From Flavobacteriales bacterium (GTDB lineage: Bacteria > Bacteroidota > Bacteroidia > Flavobacteriales > Flavobacteriaceae), in contig JADHRQ010000004.1 of assembly GCA_016777325.1 (NCBI GenBank), positions 1 to 64,000 of the forward strand: a stretch of DNA of 64,000 nt. Reading direction: 5' to 3'. Every line of letters starts with the position of its first letter. The stretch's first letter is position 1. Under the pieces are notes generated by a model, which made no database searches, was not told the origin of the DNA, and worked only from the letters and a program-made list of their open reading frames with translations. Below, piece after piece: positions 42,110 through 51,190 of the stretch. The translations under genes and the position numbers were made by a program.

Positions 42110-43266
42110 TGAAATTTATAAGAAAACAGGTAGATGTATTAAAAAAACCATTCCTTAAAGGAGGGAAGCTAGAAATGCTGTATCCCGCTTTTAATGCATT
42201 TGAAACCATGCTGTTTGTTCCTGATCATACCACTTCAAAAGGATCTCACATTCGTGATGGAGTTGATTTAAAAAGAACAATGATAACAGTTATAATTGCT
42301 CTTTTACCAGCATTATCATACGGAATTTATAATACAGGTTATCAATATTTTATTCAAACTGGTTTAGAATTTACATTTTTAGATGCAGTTCTTCATGGAG
42401 CATATAAAATTTTTCCAATGATTGCAGTTTCATATGCAGTTGGTTTAGCAATTGAGTTTGCATTTGCAGTGTATAGAAATCATCCAGTTAACGAAGGATA
42501 CCTAGTAACAGGTCTTCTTATTCCAATGATAATGCCAATAGATATGCCATTATGGATGTTGGCAATCTCTGTTGTTTTTGCTGTATTAATAGCCAAAGAA
42601 GCTTTTGGTGGTACGGGAATGAATATTCTTAATCCTGCACTAACTGCTAGAGCTTTTGCTTTTTTTGCTTATCCTACGTTTATGTCTGGTGATAAAGTAT
42701 GGGTTTCAGAAGCAACTAATATAGATGCAATATCCGGTGAAACTATTCTTGGAGCTCTTGCAGCTAATGGAGATGTTACATATTCATCTTTTAATATGTT
42801 CATGGGAGCAATTCCTGGATCTGTTGCAGAAACTTCAGTGTTCTTTGTTCTAATAGGTGCCTTAATATTAATCTTAACTGGAGTAGGTAGCTGGAGGATA
42901 ATTATAAGTGGAATTCTTGGAGCCTCATTAGTGGGAATTTTATTTAATTTATGGGGTGCTAATTCTTTGATGAGTTTTGATTGGTATAATCATCTTTTAG
43001 TGGGTGGTTTTGCGTTTGGAATTGTCTTTATGGCCACCGATCCTGTCTCAGCTGCACAAACAACAAAAGGTAAATGGATATATGGATTTTTGGTTGGGGT
43101 TTTCTGTATTCTAATTAGAGTATTTAATCCTGCTTATCCAGAGGGAGTAATGTTGGCAATATTATTAATGAATGTCTTCGCTCCATTAATTGACCATTAT
43201 GTTGTTGAGTCAAATATTTCTAAAAGAAGAAAAAGATGGGAAGCTATTAAATTAAAAACTGCATAA
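42109..43266 (+). CDS. nqrB: Na+-NQR subunit B
   Basis: Membrane subunit carrying the main sodium pathway, riboflavin and a covalently bound FMN. The 385-aa protein has about ten hydrophobic segments, ending in a cytoplasmic basic tail. GGTGMNILNPALTARAFAFFAYP, GAIPGSVAETSVFF (the usual region of the FMN-bearing Thr) and FMATDPVSAAQTTKGKWIYG are conserved Nqr/Rnf features. It overlaps nqrA and nqrC by one base each. Confidence 0.96.
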   Translation: MKFIRKQVDVLKKPFLKGGKLEMLYPAFNAFETMLFVPDHTTSKGSHIRDGVDLKRTMITVIIALLPALSYGIYNTGYQYFIQTGLEFTFLDAVLHGAYKIFPMIAVSYAVGLAIEFAFAVYRNHPVNEGYLVTGLLIPMIMPIDMPLWMLAISVVFAVLIAKEAFGGTGMNILNPALTARAFAFFAYPTFMSGDKVWVSEATNIDAISGETILGALAANGDVTYSSFNMFMGAIPGSVAETSVFFVLIGALILILTGVGSWRIIISGILGASLVGILFNLWGANSLMSFDWYNHLLVGGFAFGIVFMATDPVSAAQTTKGKWIYGFLVGVFCILIRVFNPAYPEGVMLAILLMNVFAPLIDHYVVESNISKRRKRWEAIKLKTA

Positions 43267-43982
43267 TGAATAGAGACTCAAATAAACATACTTATATTTT
43301 TTCAGTGATAATGGTATTATTGGTTGCTTTTGTGTTATCATTTACATCTGAGTCATTAAAAGAACTTCAGAATGCAAATGTTAAGAAAGAGAAAATGCAA
43401 AATATTCTTTCTTCAGTAGGAGTCAATGTGAGTAGAGATGAATCAGAATTATTATACAAAGACTATATATCCAATGAACTTTCACTTAAATCTGATGGTT
43501 CAATTGATGATGATGTTGAGGCTTTTGATATAAATTTAGCTTTAGAGGTAAAAAAAGATTCAGATATTCAGAGGTATCCACTTTACATTGCTAATGTTAA
43601 AAACGAAAAATTTTATGTTATTCCTCTTAGAGGTGCTGGATTATGGGCAGAAATATGGGGTTATATCGCACTTAAAGATGATATCAATACTATTAAAGGT
43701 GTATCCTTTGATCATAAGTCAGAGACTGCTGGATTAGGAGCTGAAATAACAGAGGATTGGTTTATCAATAGTTTTACTGATGAAAAAATCAAAGATTCAG
43801 AAGGAAATTTTGTTGGTGTTTACTTGACAAAATCAAATAATGATCCTGGAAATAAAGATAAGATGGATAATGAGGTAGACGCTATTTCTGGTGCTACAAT
43901 TACAGGTGATGGTGTATCAGATATGATAATAGAGAGAATACAAAATTATATTCCATATTTTAAAAAAATTAGTAGTGAGTAA
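43266..43982 (+). CDS. nqrC: Na+-NQR subunit C
   Basis: A single-helix (residues 9-27) periplasmic subunit with covalent FMN. The ApbE recognition motif DAISGAT is at residues 205-211, making Thr211 the predicted FMN site. LRGAGLWAEIWGYIAL and ETAGLGAEI are also typical. The length of 238 aa is normal. The flavin is attached by the transferase encoded at the end of the operon. It overlaps nqrD by 8 bases. Confidence 0.96.
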   Translation: MNRDSNKHTYIFSVIMVLLVAFVLSFTSESLKELQNANVKKEKMQNILSSVGVNVSRDESELLYKDYISNELSLKSDGSIDDDVEAFDINLALEVKKDSDIQRYPLYIANVKNEKFYVIPLRGAGLWAEIWGYIALKDDINTIKGVSFDHKSETAGLGAEITEDWFINSFTDEKIKDSEGNFVGVYLTKSNNDPGNKDKMDNEVDAISGATITGDGVSDMIIERIQNYIPYFKKISSE

Positions 43983-44622
43983 AGATAAAGAACCATTATT
44001 TTCAAAAAAGAATAGGGCGCTATTAACAGATCCTCTAGACGATGATAATCCAATTACGGTTCAAGTTTTGGGAATTTGTTCTGCACTAGCAATTACAGTG
44101 AAACTAGAACCTGCAGTTGTAATGACAATTTCAGTAATTTTTGTAATGGCAGCAGGAAATGTTATTGTTTCTATTTTAAGAAATGTTATACCAACAAGAA
44201 TTAGAATTATTGTTCAATTACTAGTTGTAGCAACTCTTGTTGCACTTGTTGACCAATTTTTAAAAGCTTACGCCTACGATGTAAGTAAACAACTAGCAAT
44301 ATTTATTGGTCTAATTATTACTAATTGTATTATAATGGGAAGATTTGAAGCGTTTGCTTTGGGTAATGGTGTTTGGAAATCTTTTCTTGATGGAGTTGGA
44401 AATGCAGCTGGATATGGTTGGATTTTAATTGTTGTTGCTTTTATAAGGGAATTGTTTGGCTCTGGTGAGTTATGGGGAATTCCTGTTATACCTCAGTTCA
44501 TTTATGACCTAGGGTATCAAGATAATGGCCTAATGTTACTTTCACCAATGGCACTAATTGTTGTTGGTCTTTATATTTGGATTCAAAGATTCTACAACAG
44601 AAAACTAATTGAAAAAGATTAA
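43975..44622 (+). CDS. nqrD: Na+-NQR subunit D
   Basis: A six-helix membrane subunit (215 aa) that, with NqrE, binds an iron centre inside the membrane. Recognisable blocks are NPITVQVLGICSALAITVKLEPA with its Cys, LIITNCIIMGRFEAFALGNG with the second Cys, and AFIRELFGSGELWG. It starts with GTG inside the nqrC end and is followed directly by nqrE without a gap. The iron ligand cysteines of NqrD/E are thought to need NqrM for maturation. Confidence 0.95.
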   Translation: MSKDKEPLFSKKNRALLTDPLDDDNPITVQVLGICSALAITVKLEPAVVMTISVIFVMAAGNVIVSILRNVIPTRIRIIVQLLVVATLVALVDQFLKAYAYDVSKQLAIFIGLIITNCIIMGRFEAFALGNGVWKSFLDGVGNAAGYGWILIVVAFIRELFGSGELWGIPVIPQFIYDLGYQDNGLMLLSPMALIVVGLYIWIQRFYNRKLIEKD

Positions 44623-45240
44623 ATGGAAGATTTAGCTAACTTATTCATAAAAAGTATTTTCATAGAGAATATGGTTTTTGCATATTTTTTAGGAATGTGT
44701 TCTTACCTTGCTGTTTCAAAAACTGTAAAGACTGCGGTTGGTCTTGGTTATGCTGTAATCTTTGTCTTAACTATTACAGTCCCAATAAATTATTTGATCA
44801 ACTCTTATTTGCTTGCTCCCGGTGCACTTACATGGATTGGACCTCAATTTGCTGATGTAGATTTATCATTTTTAACTTTTATAATGTTCATTGCGGTAAT
44901 TGCTTCAATGGTTCAGCTAGTTGAAATGATCGTGGAAAAGGTTTCACCCAGTTTATATGGTTCACTTGGAATATTTTTGCCTCTTATAGCTGTTAATTGT
45001 GCTATTTTAGGGGGGTCTTTATTTATGCAACAAAAAGATTTCATCAATACTCTTGAATCAGTAGTTTATGGTTTTGGATCAGGGATTGGATGGTTTCTTG
45101 CTATAGTAGCTATTGCAGCCATCAGAGAAAAAATAACTTATTCAAATATTCCAGATCCTTTAAAAGGTCTTGGAATAACTTTTATCATTACTGGTTTAAT
45201 GGCTTTGGGATTTATGAGTTTTATGGGAATTAAATTATAA
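44623..45240 (+). CDS. nqrE: Na+-NQR subunit E
   Basis: The inverted partner of NqrD, with six hydrophobic helices in 205 aa. [22 protein letters not shown] contains the first iron-ligand Cys, and [15 protein letters not shown] the second. [20 protein letters not shown] is also typical. The ATG follows the nqrD stop directly, and nqrF begins 3 bases after its end. Confidence 0.95.
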   Translation: MEDLANLFIKSIFIENMVFAYFLGMCSYLAVSKTVKTAVGLGYAVIFVLTITVPINYLINSYLLAPGALTWIGPQFADVDLSFLTFIMFIAVIASMVQLVEMIVEKVSPSLYGSLGIFLPLIAVNCAILGGSLFMQQKDFINTLESVVYGFGSGIGWFLAIVAIAAIREKITYSNIPDPLKGLGITFIITGLMALGFMSFMGIKL

Positions 45241-45243
45241 GAA

Positions 45244-46539
45244 ATGGATATTAATGTAATAATTGCAAGTACACTTGGACTTTTTGTTATAACACTATTG
45301 TTAGTTACAATGCTATTGTTTGCAAAAGCAAAACTTTTGCCCTCTGGTCCAGTGAAATTAATAATTAATGGGGAAAAAGATGTAGAAGTAAATTCAGGTG
45401 ATACACTATTAACAACCCTTGGGAATAATAAAATATTTTTACCCTCTGCTTGTGGTGGTGGTGGAACATGTGTTCAATGTAGATGTCAAGTTGTTGAAGG
45501 TGGTGGAGAAATTTTACCAACAGAAGAACCTCATTTTACAAGAAAAGAAATTTCTGAAGGGTGGAGATTAGGTTGTCAAGTGAAGGTAAAACAGGACATG
45601 AAAATTCAGGTCCCAGAAGAGGTTTTTGGTATAAAAAAATGGGAAGCAAAAGTAAAGAGTAATTATAATGTAGCATCATTTATAAAAGAATTTGTAATTG
45701 AAATTCCAGAAGAAATGGATTATAAAGCAGGTGGTTACATTCAAATTGAGATTCCGGAATGTGATATCAATTATAATGAAATGGATATAACATCTCATCC
45801 TAAAGAGCATCCTGATGACCCTCAGAAATTCAAATTAGAATGGGATAAGTTTAATCTTTGGCCATTAAACATGAAAAATAATGAAACTGTTGAGAGAGCA
45901 TATTCAATGGCATCATACCCAGCGGAAGGAAAGGAAGTTATGCTAAATGTTAGAATAGCAACACCACCATGGGATGGTAAAAAAAATGACTGGATGACAG
46001 TTAATCCAGGTATTGCTTCTTCATATATTTTTTCAAAAAAACCTGGGGATACCGTCACAATTTCTGGTCCATATGGTGAATTTTTTATAAACGATTCTGA
46101 TGCTGAAATGTTATATGTTGGAGGTGGTGCAGGAATGGCCCCTATGAGATCACATTTATATGAGTTGTTCAGAACTATTAAAACTGGCAGAAAAGTCACT
46201 TTTTGGTATGGTGGAAGATCAAAAAGAGAATTATTCTATGTTGATCATTTTAGAGCTCTAGAAAAAGACTATCCAAACTTCAAGTTTTATATCGCCTTAT
46301 CAGAACCTTTAGAAGAAGACAATTGGAAAGTAAAAAGTTCTCTTCATGATGAAGGTGATGGTTTTACAGGATTTATTCATCAAGTTGTAATTGATAATTA
46401 TCTATCAAAACACGATTCTCCTGAGGATATAGAAGTTTATTTCTGTGGTCCTCCATTAATGAATATAGCTGTTGCAAAAATGGCTGAAGATTTTGGTGTA
46501 CCACCTGAGAACGTCAGGTTTGATGACTTTGGAGGCTAA
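45244..46539 (+). CDS. nqrF: Na+-NQR subunit F (NADH-oxidising)
   Basis: Accepts electrons from NADH and passes them through FAD and a 2Fe-2S cluster. The 431-aa protein has an N-terminal membrane helix (residues 5-26), a plant-type ferredoxin domain with cluster Cys in [14 protein letters not shown] and LGCQV, the FAD motif RAYSMASYP, and the NADH motif [13 protein letters not shown]. The C terminus [15 protein letters not shown]...FDDFGG is complete. It ends one base into apbE. Confidence 0.97.
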   Translation: MDINVIIASTLGLFVITLLLVTMLLFAKAKLLPSGPVKLIINGEKDVEVNSGDTLLTTLGNNKIFLPSACGGGGTCVQCRCQVVEGGGEILPTEEPHFTRKEISEGWRLGCQVKVKQDMKIQVPEEVFGIKKWEAKVKSNYNVASFIKEFVIEIPEEMDYKAGGYIQIEIPECDINYNEMDITSHPKEHPDDPQKFKLEWDKFNLWPLNMKNNETVERAYSMASYPAEGKEVMLNVRIATPPWDGKKNDWMTVNPGIASSYIFSKKPGDTVTISGPYGEFFINDSDAEMLYVGGGAGMAPMRSHLYELFRTIKTGRKVTFWYGGRSKRELFYVDHFRALEKDYPNFKFYIALSEPLEEDNWKVKSSLHDEGDGFTGFIHQVVIDNYLSKHDSPEDIEVYFCGPPLMNIAVAKMAEDFGVPPENVRFDDFGG

Positions 46540-47540
46540 TGTTTTCTTTTAACAAAATAGCTTTATATTTTTTGTTACTCTTTATTTTTAGTTGTAATAA
46601 TGATATAAATAACTTCAAGAGAATTCAAGGAAATGCTCTTGGAACTTCATATAGCATAATCGTTGATACTGACATTAAAGAGCATTTAATTAAGGAAAAA
46701 ATTGATTCTATCTTTGAGGTTATAAATAATTCTATGTCTACTTATATGGATTCTTCAACAATTTCAAAAGTTAATTTATCTGATCAACCTGTTGTTGTAG
46801 ACCACCATTTCATAAAAGTATTTAATAAGTCAAAAGAAATTTGGTCTTTAACAGAAGGTTTTTTTGATCCTACAGCTGGTTCTTTTGTTAATTTATATGG
46901 ACTAGGCCCAAATACTATTTATGAGAAGGTAGATGAATTTAAAATTGATAGTGTTAAAAAAATTGTAGGATTTGATAAAGTTTCTCTAACTAATGAAAAT
47001 GAAGTTATCAAGAATAATAAAAATATTTTTATTGATTTCAATGCAATAGCTAAAGGCTATTCTGTTGATTTAATAAAGGATTTATTTGAAGAAAACTTAC
47101 TTGAAAATTTTCTTATTGAAGTAGGAGGCGAGTTAACTTCTAGTGGATATGCTGAGAATAATAGAAGATGGAAAGTTGCAATTCAAAATCCCATTGACAT
47201 AAATAGTTTTCATAGTGAGATTTTTTTAACTGATAAGTCGTTAGCAACTTCTGGTAACTACAGAAAGTTTAGAATTGACCCAATAACTGGCGAAAGATAT
47301 GCCCATATAATTAACCCATTAACTGGTGCAGCTTTATCTAATAATATTCTAAGTGCTTCAGTTATTTCAGATAACTGCATTGAAGCTGATGCTTGGGCAA
47401 CTTCTTTAATGGTAATGAATCCAAAATATGCTTTAGATATTATCAATAAAATGGATGGTATAGAAATATTATTATTGACTTCAAAAAATAATGAAATTTT
47501 TGAAATCAAATCTAATAGTTGGGACTTAGTTACTCAATGA
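46539..47540 (+). CDS. apbE: FAD:protein FMN transferase, lipoprotein
   Basis: Attaches FMN from FAD to a Thr in NqrB and NqrC on the periplasmic side. The N terminus is a lipoprotein signal with lipobox IFSC. The ApbE domain shows GNALGTSYSI, NNSMSTYMDSSTISKVN, FFDPTAGSFVNLYGLG, DFNAIAKGYSVDLI, LIEVGGELTSSG and the C-terminal HIINPLTG and EADAWATSLMVM. At 333 aa it is complete. It overlaps nqrF by one base, linking it directly to its substrates, and overlaps the convergent methyltransferase gene by 15 bases. Confidence 0.95.
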   Translation: MFSFNKIALYFLLLFIFSCNNDINNFKRIQGNALGTSYSIIVDTDIKEHLIKEKIDSIFEVINNSMSTYMDSSTISKVNLSDQPVVVDHHFIKVFNKSKEIWSLTEGFFDPTAGSFVNLYGLGPNTIYEKVDEFKIDSVKKIVGFDKVSLTNENEVIKNNKNIFIDFNAIAKGYSVDLIKDLFEENLLENFLIEVGGELTSSGYAENNRRWKVAIQNPIDINSFHSEIFLTDKSLATSGNYRKFRIDPITGERYAHIINPLTGAALSNNILSASVISDNCIEADAWATSLMVMNPKYALDIINKMDGIEILLLTSKNNEIFEIKSNSWDLVTQ

Positions 47541-48290
47541 TTTTTTTGCGATTGGAATTAAATCATTTTTCATTAGACCATACTTAAAAATAAGATCTTC
47601 ATCTAAATTGTCCGTGTAATTTATCATGTTAACCTCAAATCCAACTTCTTCAACTCGATCTTTAAAATCAATTCCATATTCTCTTACATGGTCATATTGA
47701 CCAAAATATTTTTCTCTATCTAATTGAGATGCTATATTAGGATCCTCAAATGTTTTTTTTCTATTTATATTAATCGGAACTTGAAGTATAGCTATTCCAT
47801 TGCTATTTAAAACTCTATAAATTTCTTTTAATGCCTTTACATCATCTTCTATATGTTCAAGAACATGATTGCATATCACAAGGTCAAAAGAGTTATCTAT
47901 AAATTTCATTGATTTTAGATCGCCCTTTATATCTGCTATTGGTGAATCAATATCAAATGTTAAATAATCCCAATGATTAAACTTCTTAAATTTTTTATAA
48001 AATATTTGTTCTGGTGCAACATGGAGTACTTTTAAATTTGATTTTAAAATATTTGTTTCATTATTAAGATAAAGCCATAAAAGTCTATGCCTCTCTAAAG
48101 AAAGAGTTCCTGGGCATAAAGCATTTTTTCTAATATATTTATATCCATAGGATAAAAATTTAGAATAACTACTTTTATCTATTGGATCAATAAATTTATT
48201 TCCTTTAAACAATATTCTTAGTAAAGGTGTTAAGTATAAACTATATCTAATTAATAATTTTCTAGGCAGAAATTTCAATATGTATTTCAT
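47526..48290 (-). CDS. Class I SAM-dependent methyltransferase
   Basis: A 254-aa Rossmann-fold methyltransferase. The SAM site appears as LKVLHVAPEQI, DYLTFDIDS, KGDLKSMKFIDNSFDLVICNHVLEHIEDD and then LKEIYRVLNSNGIAILQVP. This is the UbiE/type 11 group, but the substrate is not indicated. The N terminus FLPRKLLIRYSLYLTPLLR is basic and may bind membrane or nucleic acid. It is last in the operon gpmI - thioredoxin-like - map - methyltransferase and overlaps map by one base. Confidence 0.85.
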   Translation of the reverse strand: MKYILKFLPRKLLIRYSLYLTPLLRILFKGNKFIDPIDKSSYSKFLSYGYKYIRKNALCPGTLSLERHRLLWLYLNNETNILKSNLKVLHVAPEQIFYKKFKKFNHWDYLTFDIDSPIADIKGDLKSMKFIDNSFDLVICNHVLEHIEDDVKALKEIYRVLNSNGIAILQVPININRKKTFEDPNIASQLDREKYFGQYDHVREYGIDFKDRVEEVGFEVNMINYTDNLDEDLIFKYGLMKNDLIPIAKKSLSN

Positions 48291-49099
48291 TAATCAAAGA
48301 AGTTTTTAAATCTATTTTCTTCATCAGATTTTATTCCTAAAGCTTCATATATAAAATCAAAAGTTGAAAGAATTTCAGGCTTTCCATCAATTAATGCAAT
48401 ATTATGTTCAAAGTGGGCGCTAGGAAGACCATCCAGAGTAACAATTGTCCATCCATCTTCATCAAGATTAATTTTTTGTGTTCCTAGGTTTATCATTGGT
48501 TCAATAGCTAGAACTAAGCCATTTTTAATAACCTTTCCTACACTTTTTTTACCATAATTTGGAACTTCTGGTTCTTCATGTAAATTTTTACCTAATCCAT
48601 GTCCAACAAGTTCTCTTACTATTCCATAGCCATGTAATTTAATATAGTTTTGAATAGCATTTCCTATGTCACCAATTCTATTATTTTCTATCATAGCATC
48701 CATTCCTACATAAAGAGAATTTTTTGTTGCATCTAGTAGCTTATCGATTTCTTTACTTACCTGACCAACTTTAAATGTGTAGGCATGATCTCCATAATAT
48801 CCTTCATTTATTACTCCACAATCAATAGAAATTATATCTCCTTCAATCAAAGGTTTATTACATGGTATACCATGTACAACTTGATTATTAACACTTACAC
48901 ACAATGTATTAGGAAAACCATTATAACCTTTAAATCCTGGTATTGCATTATTGTCTAAAATAAATTCTTCAGCAATTTTATCAAGAAATAAGGAGGTTAT
49001 ACCAGGTTTAATCTCTTTAGCCATAAGGCCAAGCGTTTTAGAGACTAGTTGTGCACTTTCTCGAATTTTTCTTATTTCGTCTATTTCTTTTAATATCAT
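48290..49099 (-). CDS. map: Methionine aminopeptidase, type I
   Basis: Removes the initiator methionine from new proteins. The five metal ligands are in the normal order: two Asp (SIDCGVINEGYYGD), His (GHGLGKNLHEEPEVPNYG), Glu (AIEPMINLG) and the final Glu/His region (SAHFEHNIAL). The length of 269 aa is standard for type I without an extra domain. It overlaps the upstream thioredoxin-like gene by 4 bases and the methyltransferase gene by one. Confidence 0.96.
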   Translation of the reverse strand: MILKEIDEIRKIRESAQLVSKTLGLMAKEIKPGITSLFLDKIAEEFILDNNAIPGFKGYNGFPNTLCVSVNNQVVHGIPCNKPLIEGDIISIDCGVINEGYYGDHAYTFKVGQVSKEIDKLLDATKNSLYVGMDAMIENNRIGDIGNAIQNYIKLHGYGIVRELVGHGLGKNLHEEPEVPNYGKKSVGKVIKNGLVLAIEPMINLGTQKINLDEDGWTIVTLDGLPSAHFEHNIALIDGKPEILSTFDFIYEALGIKSDEENRFKNFFD

Positions 49100-49599
49100 T
49101 CTGAATAGTAAACATGTTTATAATCTTCATTATTAATTATATTGAAAATATCTTTTTCTAAATTCTCAAATGGAAATTCAACTATTCTATTTTTTTCACC
49201 AGATTCATTCAAAAAAATAAAAGTAGGTGTATTAGTTATATTCTTTCCATTCTCATAACCACTAGATGATTTTTTTTCAGAATTCAATAGAACTATTTTT
49301 AAATTATCCTCAGAAAAATTTAGTTCGTTCAAAATTTTTATAAATCTGGGTACTTCTCTTTCACTATCATGACACCTAGTGTTCATATAGATTTCTATTT
49401 GATATTCATTAATATTAGAAAAATCATTATTAAGAGTGTTGATATCTAAATCATAAGAATCATAATTATTTTCGAACCATTGCGTGTTATTTGAATTAAA
49501 TAGGTAATCAACTGAAACAACACCTTCATTTGTTGAGTATTTCTCATTTGAAGTACAACCTAAAAATAATAATGTTATAATTAATATAAATTTTTTCAT
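49096..49599 (-). CDS. Thioredoxin-fold lipoprotein with CxxS active site
   Basis: A 167-aa protein with a lipoprotein signal (LFLGC, Cys15), so it sits in the periplasm or outer membrane. From about residue 65 it has a thioredoxin-like fold: EIYMNTRCHDSEREVPRFIKIL and later NTPTFIFLNESG with a cis-Pro at 125. The active site is Cys76-His-Asp-Ser79, so it has only one thiol where thioredoxins have CxxC. It may act as an isomerase or mixed-disulfide handler rather than a full reductase. It lies between gpmI and map with 4-base overlaps on both sides. Confidence 0.75.
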   Translation of the reverse strand: MKKFILIITLLFLGCTSNEKYSTNEGVVSVDYLFNSNNTQWFENNYDSYDLDINTLNNDFSNINEYQIEIYMNTRCHDSEREVPRFIKILNELNFSEDNLKIVLLNSEKKSSSGYENGKNITNTPTFIFLNESGEKNRIVEFPFENLEKDIFNIINNEDYKHVYYSE

Positions 49600-51113
49600 A
49601 ATAAAAGAGTTTTACCTTTCATTTCATTTGGCTTTTTAATATCTAAAATATCTAAAATAGTTGGAGCTATATCAGCTAAAATCCCATTTTCTATTTGGTT
49701 AGAATTTGAGTTTACAATTATTATTGGAACTGGGTTTACTGTATGTGAAGTATTTTTAGAACCATCATCATTTTTCATTTTTTCACAATTACCATGATCT
49801 GCTATAATTATAGAAGTATAATCAAACTCATTGGCTGTATTAACTATTTTGCCAAGGTAATTATCTACTGATTCACATGCTTTTATGGTAGCTTTAAAAT
49901 CTCCTGTATGTCCAACCATATCAGGATTAGCAAAATTTAAGCATATGAACCCAAATTTATCTCTTTTAATTTCATTAATTACATTTTCGGATACATCTCC
50001 AGCACTCATTTCTGGCTTTATGTCGTATGTTGCAACTTTGGGAGAAGGGCATAGGATTCTTTCTTCTTTTTTAAAAGGTTCTTCATGTCCGCCATTAAAA
50101 AAGAATGTTACGTGAGGATATTTTTCTGTTTCTGCAATTCTTAGTTGAGAAATATTGTTATTTGATATTACTTCACCAAGAGTGTTTTTTAGTTTTTTGT
50201 TTTTAAAAATGGGTGATGCTACTTTAAAATTCTCACCATAGTTTGTTAGAGTATAAAAATTATTAATCAAAGATTTCATTCCTAATTTAGAATTGTCTTC
50301 CTCACACAAAACAGTAGTTAATTGCCTTCCTCTATCTGATCTATAATTAAAAAAAATGACGGTATCATTTTCTTTGAATTGATGAACTGGATTTCCATTT
50401 TTATCAGTTTTAATTATGGGTTCTATAAACTCATCAGTTATATTTTTTTTATAAGATTCCTTAATTTCATTTGTTAAGCTTGAAGTTTTTTTACCATTTC
50501 CATTACAGATTAAATCATAAGCTTTATAAATTCGTTCCCATCTATTATCTCTGTCCATTGAAAAATATCGACCAATTACAGTTGAAATTTTTCCACCATT
50601 GTCTTTACAAAAATTCTCTAATGTTTCAATATAATTAATTCCAGATTTTGGATCAACATCCCTTCCATCTGTAAATGCATGAATGAATATTTTGTCTTTT
50701 ACGTCTGAAAGAGAAACTATAATCTCTTTAAGGTGATTTATATGCGAGTGAACTCCACCATCTGAAACAAGCCCAATTAAATGAATATTTGATGAATTTT
50801 TTTTTGAATATGAAATTATATCTTGAAATTCCTTTTTTGTATGAAACTTTCCTTCTTCAATAGATTCATTAATCTTTAAAAGATCTTGTAAAACTATTCT
50901 TCCAGAACCTATATTCATATGACCAACTTCACTATTACCCATCTGTCCTATTGGTAGTCCTACTTTTTTTCCATGAGTGATTAAATAGTTACTAGGATTG
51001 TTTTTTAATAGATCATTAAAGTTAGGTGTCTTGGCTTTATCAGGAGCAGAGACATCTTTATTCTTGGCAATACCCCATCCATCAAGAATTAACAGTAAAA
51101 CTTTCTTCTTCAA
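49596..51113 (-). CDS. gpmI: 2,3-bisphosphoglycerate-independent phosphoglycerate mutase
   Basis: Interconverts 3- and 2-phosphoglycerate in glycolysis with a Ser-phosphate intermediate and two Mn2+. The 505-aa protein starts with LLLILDGWG, has catalytic Ser61 in GQMGNSEVGHMNIG, and keeps FTDGRDVDPKSG, VIGRYFSMDRDNRWER, NFANPDMVGHTGD and ADHGNCE. A TTG at 51113 serves as start; the conserved region begins within five residues, so no later start is possible. It heads a four-gene operon. Confidence 0.96.
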   Translation of the reverse strand: MKKKVLLLILDGWGIAKNKDVSAPDKAKTPNFNDLLKNNPSNYLITHGKKVGLPIGQMGNSEVGHMNIGSGRIVLQDLLKINESIEEGKFHTKKEFQDIISYSKKNSSNIHLIGLVSDGGVHSHINHLKEIIVSLSDVKDKIFIHAFTDGRDVDPKSGINYIETLENFCKDNGGKISTVIGRYFSMDRDNRWERIYKAYDLICNGNGKKTSSLTNEIKESYKKNITDEFIEPIIKTDKNGNPVHQFKENDTVIFFNYRSDRGRQLTTVLCEEDNSKLGMKSLINNFYTLTNYGENFKVASPIFKNKKLKNTLGEVISNNNISQLRIAETEKYPHVTFFFNGGHEEPFKKEERILCPSPKVATYDIKPEMSAGDVSENVINEIKRDKFGFICLNFANPDMVGHTGDFKATIKACESVDNYLGKIVNTANEFDYTSIIIADHGNCEKMKNDDGSKNTSHTVNPVPIIIVNSNSNQIENGILADIAPTILDILDIKKPNEMKGKTLLL

Positions 51114-51190
51114 TTTTTTAATTTAAAGATACAAATATCATCAAGTAGATTTGTTAATATGATTAGGAAAAAATATATTGTTAATTAATT

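Noticed and set aside
45822-46199. 125-residue reverse open frame within nqrF
   Set aside because: Antisense to the FAD/NADH domain; composition follows from the forward codons.
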